From NCBI GenBank assembly GCA_030062745.1, contig CP099841.1, positions 17,597,063 to 17,661,062 of the forward strand: a stretch of DNA of 64,000 nucleotides, read 5' to 3'. Positions within the stretch are counted from its first letter, which is position 1. Each line of letters begins with the position of its first letter. A program made the position numbers and the translations under genes. Origin of the DNA: Capitulum mitella. Lineage: Eukaryota > Arthropoda > Thecostraca > Pollicipedomorpha > Pollicipedidae. Under the pieces are notes generated by a model. The model was given only the letters and a program-made list of their open reading frames with translations. It did not search any database and was not told where the DNA came from. Positions 60,699 to 64,000 of this stretch are shown piece by piece.

Positions 60699-61390
60699 TT
60701 AATCATGGCTCTTACATACTCCAGCTCTCATTCTCAGGTCCACTGACGCGCTTTTACTAAAGGTACTGCAGACAAAAAAAATGAAACCAAGCACCACCTG
60801 TCACAAATTCACGGTTTTGGGTCTACCCCGAACAGGCAACGTGGCACCGCACGCATACACTTGCACTAACACGCATTTCATGCACTTAAGTGGCATTCAA
60901 TGATCAGTTTGTCTGAAAAGCCAAAATCCATATCAAATACCGCGCTGCAAGTTTGATATCGTAGCCGTGCGAGACTTGCCTTATTTACAGTTTTTCCAAA
61001 CAGCCTTCGAATGACAACTAGTGCTATTCGTCAAGGAACATGCTTTAATTTTCTGAACACAATGAACAGGTTGAGATTCCATCGATGACCCGCTTTCTTA
61101 AGAATTGTCTGACCATTTTGATGAGAAACTTTGATAATCACAATAATCAGACGCAAAAAAATATTGGTAAAACGCAGCCCTGTCACTGGTCAGCAATGAC
61201 AGGCGCTAAGAAAACAGATAAAAGCAGTTTAGGCTGCATTCATGACGGAGCTTACGCAAAACGTTGCAAAACATCCCACGCTCACGACGCCGTTCCTAAC
61301 ACATCAAAGTGATGGGCATGTATTCACAAGCGCGTGTTGTGTATGCCAAGCAGCATGCCCGTGAGTCACATGTACGCGAGGCTGACTTAC

Positions 61391-61632
61391 CAGCCAGAAG
61401 AGTGACGCCTCCATCAGACGAGTTTCGACTGCCACTGGGACATTCAGACCTGACACAGCCAGCCCACGCGTCTCACTGCTCACAGTGACCCGTTCGGCCG
61501 TCCTGCGCCGACCGTATAACCGACGCAGACCGGGCCGGCTGACCTTCTGACCTTGGGTGCCGCGGTCCATGCCCGCAGGGCATGAAGTGGGCAGCAGCAG
61601 CCCGACTCGCTTGCGCTTCGCACCTCCCCGAC
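61391..61632 (-). CDS. Candidate coding exon (80 codons), unrecognised
   Basis: Minus-strand block between acceptor AAGCTGCCAG (AG at 61634-61633) and strong donor TGGCTG/GTAAGTC (61391/61390). Open in the frame that reads KRKRVGLLLPTS, then LRRLYGRRRTAERVTVSSET, then VSGLNVPVAVETRLMEASLF, ending phase 0. The 242-bp length gives 2 nt plus 80 codons, so the previous exon should end in phase 1. The alternation of hydrophobic residues in the second half suggests beta strands. A PTB-like fold crossed my mind but no diagnostic motif supports it. The exon is next to a ~100-bp dispersed repeat (61650-61770). Confidence 0.5.
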
Positions 61633-61649
61633 CTGGCAGCTTTGGCTAC

Positions 61650-61770
61650 AGACGACCGACTGACGCCTGACGGGACACACGACCTCACACAAAACTAGTC
61701 GGCTTCCGACTAGGCTACGACGCTAATGGTCAAGTCTGACTGATGCGTCGAAAAAGAAGCCAGGTAAAAA
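61650..61770. repeat. ~100-bp repeat shared with 42381-42480, partly tandem
   Basis: Carries the same ordered blocks as 42381-42480. A weaker second copy (ACTGGCGCCTGATGGGACAC) follows at about 61813-61850. Includes the hairpin CTAGTCGG-CTT-CCGACTAG at about 61695-61713. Confidence 0.65.
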
Positions 61771-61859
61771 ACAGTAGCTTTGGCTATTTCATCAGTTCGC
61801 ATTATTTCGAGACTGGCGCCTGATGGGACACCAGGCCTCAGTCAAAACACGGACGCCTG

Positions 61860-63719
61860 AGCCCATGGGTCTGTGCGTCCTCATTCATCACAAATATTCG
61901 TTCGTTCGCAAAGCAACTCAGTATACTCGCTTCATATGAAGCTTCACAGACCAACAGATCACACACATCAACATAACCAGCAGACAAACTTCTCATCCAC
62001 GACTTTATGCCGGCTCTTTTCCGTTGTTTGCCGCTGGATCAAAGCGAACAGTCAATGGCGCTGGCAACATAGCGCGGTCCGAGGACCATGGCGGTTCGGT
62101 CACTGATTTATCATGCTTTAATGTTACGTCATGCGAATTTTCAGATGAATAATTACAATGTGCATTCGGACCGCATCAGTCTGTCCGGAGGTTGGCATAG
62201 TCGACTCACAGCTGACTGCAGAAAACTATTATATTAAAAAATACTGAAATCTCTATACCACAACCTTATTATTCACATTGTACAACCAGTATAAAGTACA
62301 TGTGTTTGTAAGATGATGAACATGCGTAGGGATGACTCGCTGCTAACGGCTCCTGTTTTTTTTTCTAGTCTGTCCATGGCTTAAATTATTAGAAATGATG
62401 GATGGGTGGAAAAGTTACGGTGCAGAGGGGAAGGGGGCAAGGAGGCAAGCTACCCACCCTTGCCTTGGCAAGAGAGCAGGACTGGTGACGCTGGGGCCTT
62501 GAAAATGGGTAAACAAGTCATGAACCTTTCTGGGGTTGCACTTCTCCTTTTACCCGGTATTGCATTGTTCTTATTACTTCTCCGAGCATCGTACACAACT
62601 GGACGGCGATCGAGCCTTTGGAAGGACGGCTTAGGGACGTACGCAGCTAATAGTTTTAGACCACGCCATTTTTCAAGTTTTTGGCTTCTCTCGTATTTAA
62701 TCAGGTTAATATCGAAAACAGTGACTTAATGCTTCCTGCATGTTGAGCGAACCGCGCAGGTGGCCTGTGACGTCACGCCCGACGCTGCTTTGGGAGGAGG
62801 GTTTTAAGGCTATCGCCAAATATGTGCCCCAAAAACATTTTATACTCCAGAAGTCTAGTTTTGTGCCCCCACCAAAAAGCTACATCATAACCAAACTGGC
62901 GGATCCAGGGAGCATCTCGGCCATGGCCTCCCCCCAACCGCGATTAGGGGGAGGGAGCAAATAGCCATTTGCCCTCCCCCAAAAAAAGACATGACTATTA
63001 CTGCATAACCAGAGTTTCAAATCGCTGAACATTCCGAACCCCACTCACGCCCAGCGTCTTTCACCCGCTCCCCTCCCTCCCTCCGGTCGTTGACCCACCG
63101 TCCGCATCCAGTCGCTTAAGTCGCTCCGAACCCACAGCCAGCATTTCCCCGGGTCGAAGATTCGCGCTGACCTATCATCTATACCTAGGAAACTCTGGTT
63201 TGCCCCCTCCACCCCATCCCCAAATGGAGCCGCTGGATCCGTCCTTGTTAACCATGTTGACAAATATTTAACTCTGCAAGCAAATGGCTGTCTCCTTGTA
63301 GTAAGCAGATATTATGTCATACCTGCTTTTAGTAAGTATAGCATCATAGCTGACTGACTTGCACCCAGAACGCTAACTTAAAGTATTACTCTTTGCAAGA
63401 TATACTTTAAAACAAAAGTACATACTCCGACACCAAGAACAAAAACCGAATTTCCAAAGCTGTCGCCAGCCGTCGCAAAAAAATGATGCCTGCCTCCCTC
63501 CCTAGCGTCTGGCCGTTGCACAGCAACGTTGGTAGAGCCGCACACCACCAGAGGAGAGAGCGAGTGAACAAAGAAATCACGCTTAAACAAGAGCAGTGGT
63601 TGAAACGTTTCGGACGGTACGGCGTATCTGGATCTGTCAGTAATGCGTCAAACGCGTCAAGGTGCAGATACAAAACAAAAGGCGCCTCTTGGAAAATGAA
63701 TTCAGCCCTGCTAAAACCA
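61860..63719. other. No recognised gene
   Basis: Mixed-composition DNA with only chance open frames. Two oppositely oriented GCGGATCCAGGG-like / CGCTGGATCCGTCC sequences (62899 and 63225) with pyrimidine/purine runs between may mark a small MITE. Confidence 0.35.
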
Positions 63720-63869
63720 CTTTAATTCCAGTTCCATCCAGAAATAAAAGGAATCATCCCAATTCCTTTTCGGCCCGCGAGGAATGATCCCCAATTCAAT
63801 TCATTTCGCCAAGATGATGGAACCATTTCGGAATGATTCAATTCCACCAATTGCAATTACAATACACTG
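63720..63869. mobile_element. hAT-like fragment (candidate)
   Basis: Repeated GGAATGATTC/AATTCC motifs end in GCAATTACAATACACTG. Read in reverse that is CAGTGTATTGTAATTGC, a CAG-starting terminus typical of some hAT MITEs. The opposite terminus and target duplication are not clear. Confidence 0.3.
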
Positions 63870-64000
63870 CCTGTGCCAAAATGGCAAATGATGAATCAAA
63901 CTTTGCAACATGTCTAGCATGACTATTGTGTTTTAGATTTGGTATGCTGTGCTCCAAAAGGTAATAAAAGTAAAACATTGCGCAAATACGTCTATTTTCT

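Noticed and set aside
61391..61632. PTB-domain assignment for the exon
   Set aside because: Only a loose beta-strand pattern. Spacing does not fit known PTB domains and no diagnostic residues are present.
62406..62729. Plus-strand frame with a hydrophobic LLLLPGIALFLLLL stretch suggesting a membrane protein
   Set aside because: A single isolated T-rich stretch gives the hydrophobicity. No supporting splice sites or flanking coding signal.
62899..63240. Possible small MITE with GGATCC-containing inverted ends
   Set aside because: The inverted similarity is short and imperfect and no target duplication was found.

Overview
This is a gene-poor window of eukaryotic, most likely invertebrate animal, nuclear DNA. 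No bacterial-style operon, RBS or closely packed genes are visible. Candidate coding sequence consists of isolated GC-rich blocks bounded by GT/AG splice sites in an AT-richer background full of transposon remnants. The LINE types (a CR1/Daphne-like and an L1/Tx1-like element), hAT- and piggyBac-like MITEs, a tRNA-derived SINE and long (GA)n/(CT)n/(TA)n tracts suit a marine invertebrate. An arthropod such as a crustacean is my guess, but the sequence alone does not settle it.

Candidate coding sequence is all on the minus strand. (1) A clean 1017-bp phase-0/phase-0 exon lies at 3385-2369. (2) A larger coding block lies at 15869-12696. It carries 12-aa and 14-aa tandem repeats and two reading-frame breaks, and its last 471 bp duplicate the end of exon (1), including the splice donor, at about 95% identity. 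(3) Two smaller candidate exons lie at 61632-61391 and 55514-55288, with compatible splice phases. I recognise none of these protein families.

Most of the rest is mobile DNA. At least four families of about 1.1-1.4 kb non-autonomous elements have CCC...GGG termini and TTAA target sites (piggyBac-like). Family A is at 4141, 19803, 25178, 30250 (inverted) and 60440 (internally deleted). Family B is at 18536, 37034 and 50363 (truncated). Family C is at 126, 6020, 52620 (fragment), 53819 and 57788. Family D is at 40918. B1 and A2 sit back to back on one shared TTAA. Two hAT-like MITEs with near-complete 8-bp target duplications are at 10568-11260 and 56568-57205. Two large palindromes (33846-35835 and 40264-40848) look like foldback elements.

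Tandem structures include a roughly 1.07-kb repeat present twice (16070-18475), a 38-bp minisatellite open in all three minus frames (39020-39525), a degenerate roughly 240-bp array (48740-50340), and 309-bp, 392-bp and 78-bp duplications. A recurring oddity is the abundance of TGACCT/AGGTCA half-sites inside several unrelated transposon families. No transposase gene, CRISPR, rRNA or intact tRNA was found, and I see no convincing undescribed molecular system. The most notable items are the duplicated exon, the TTAA element families and their shared half-sites, and the palindromes.
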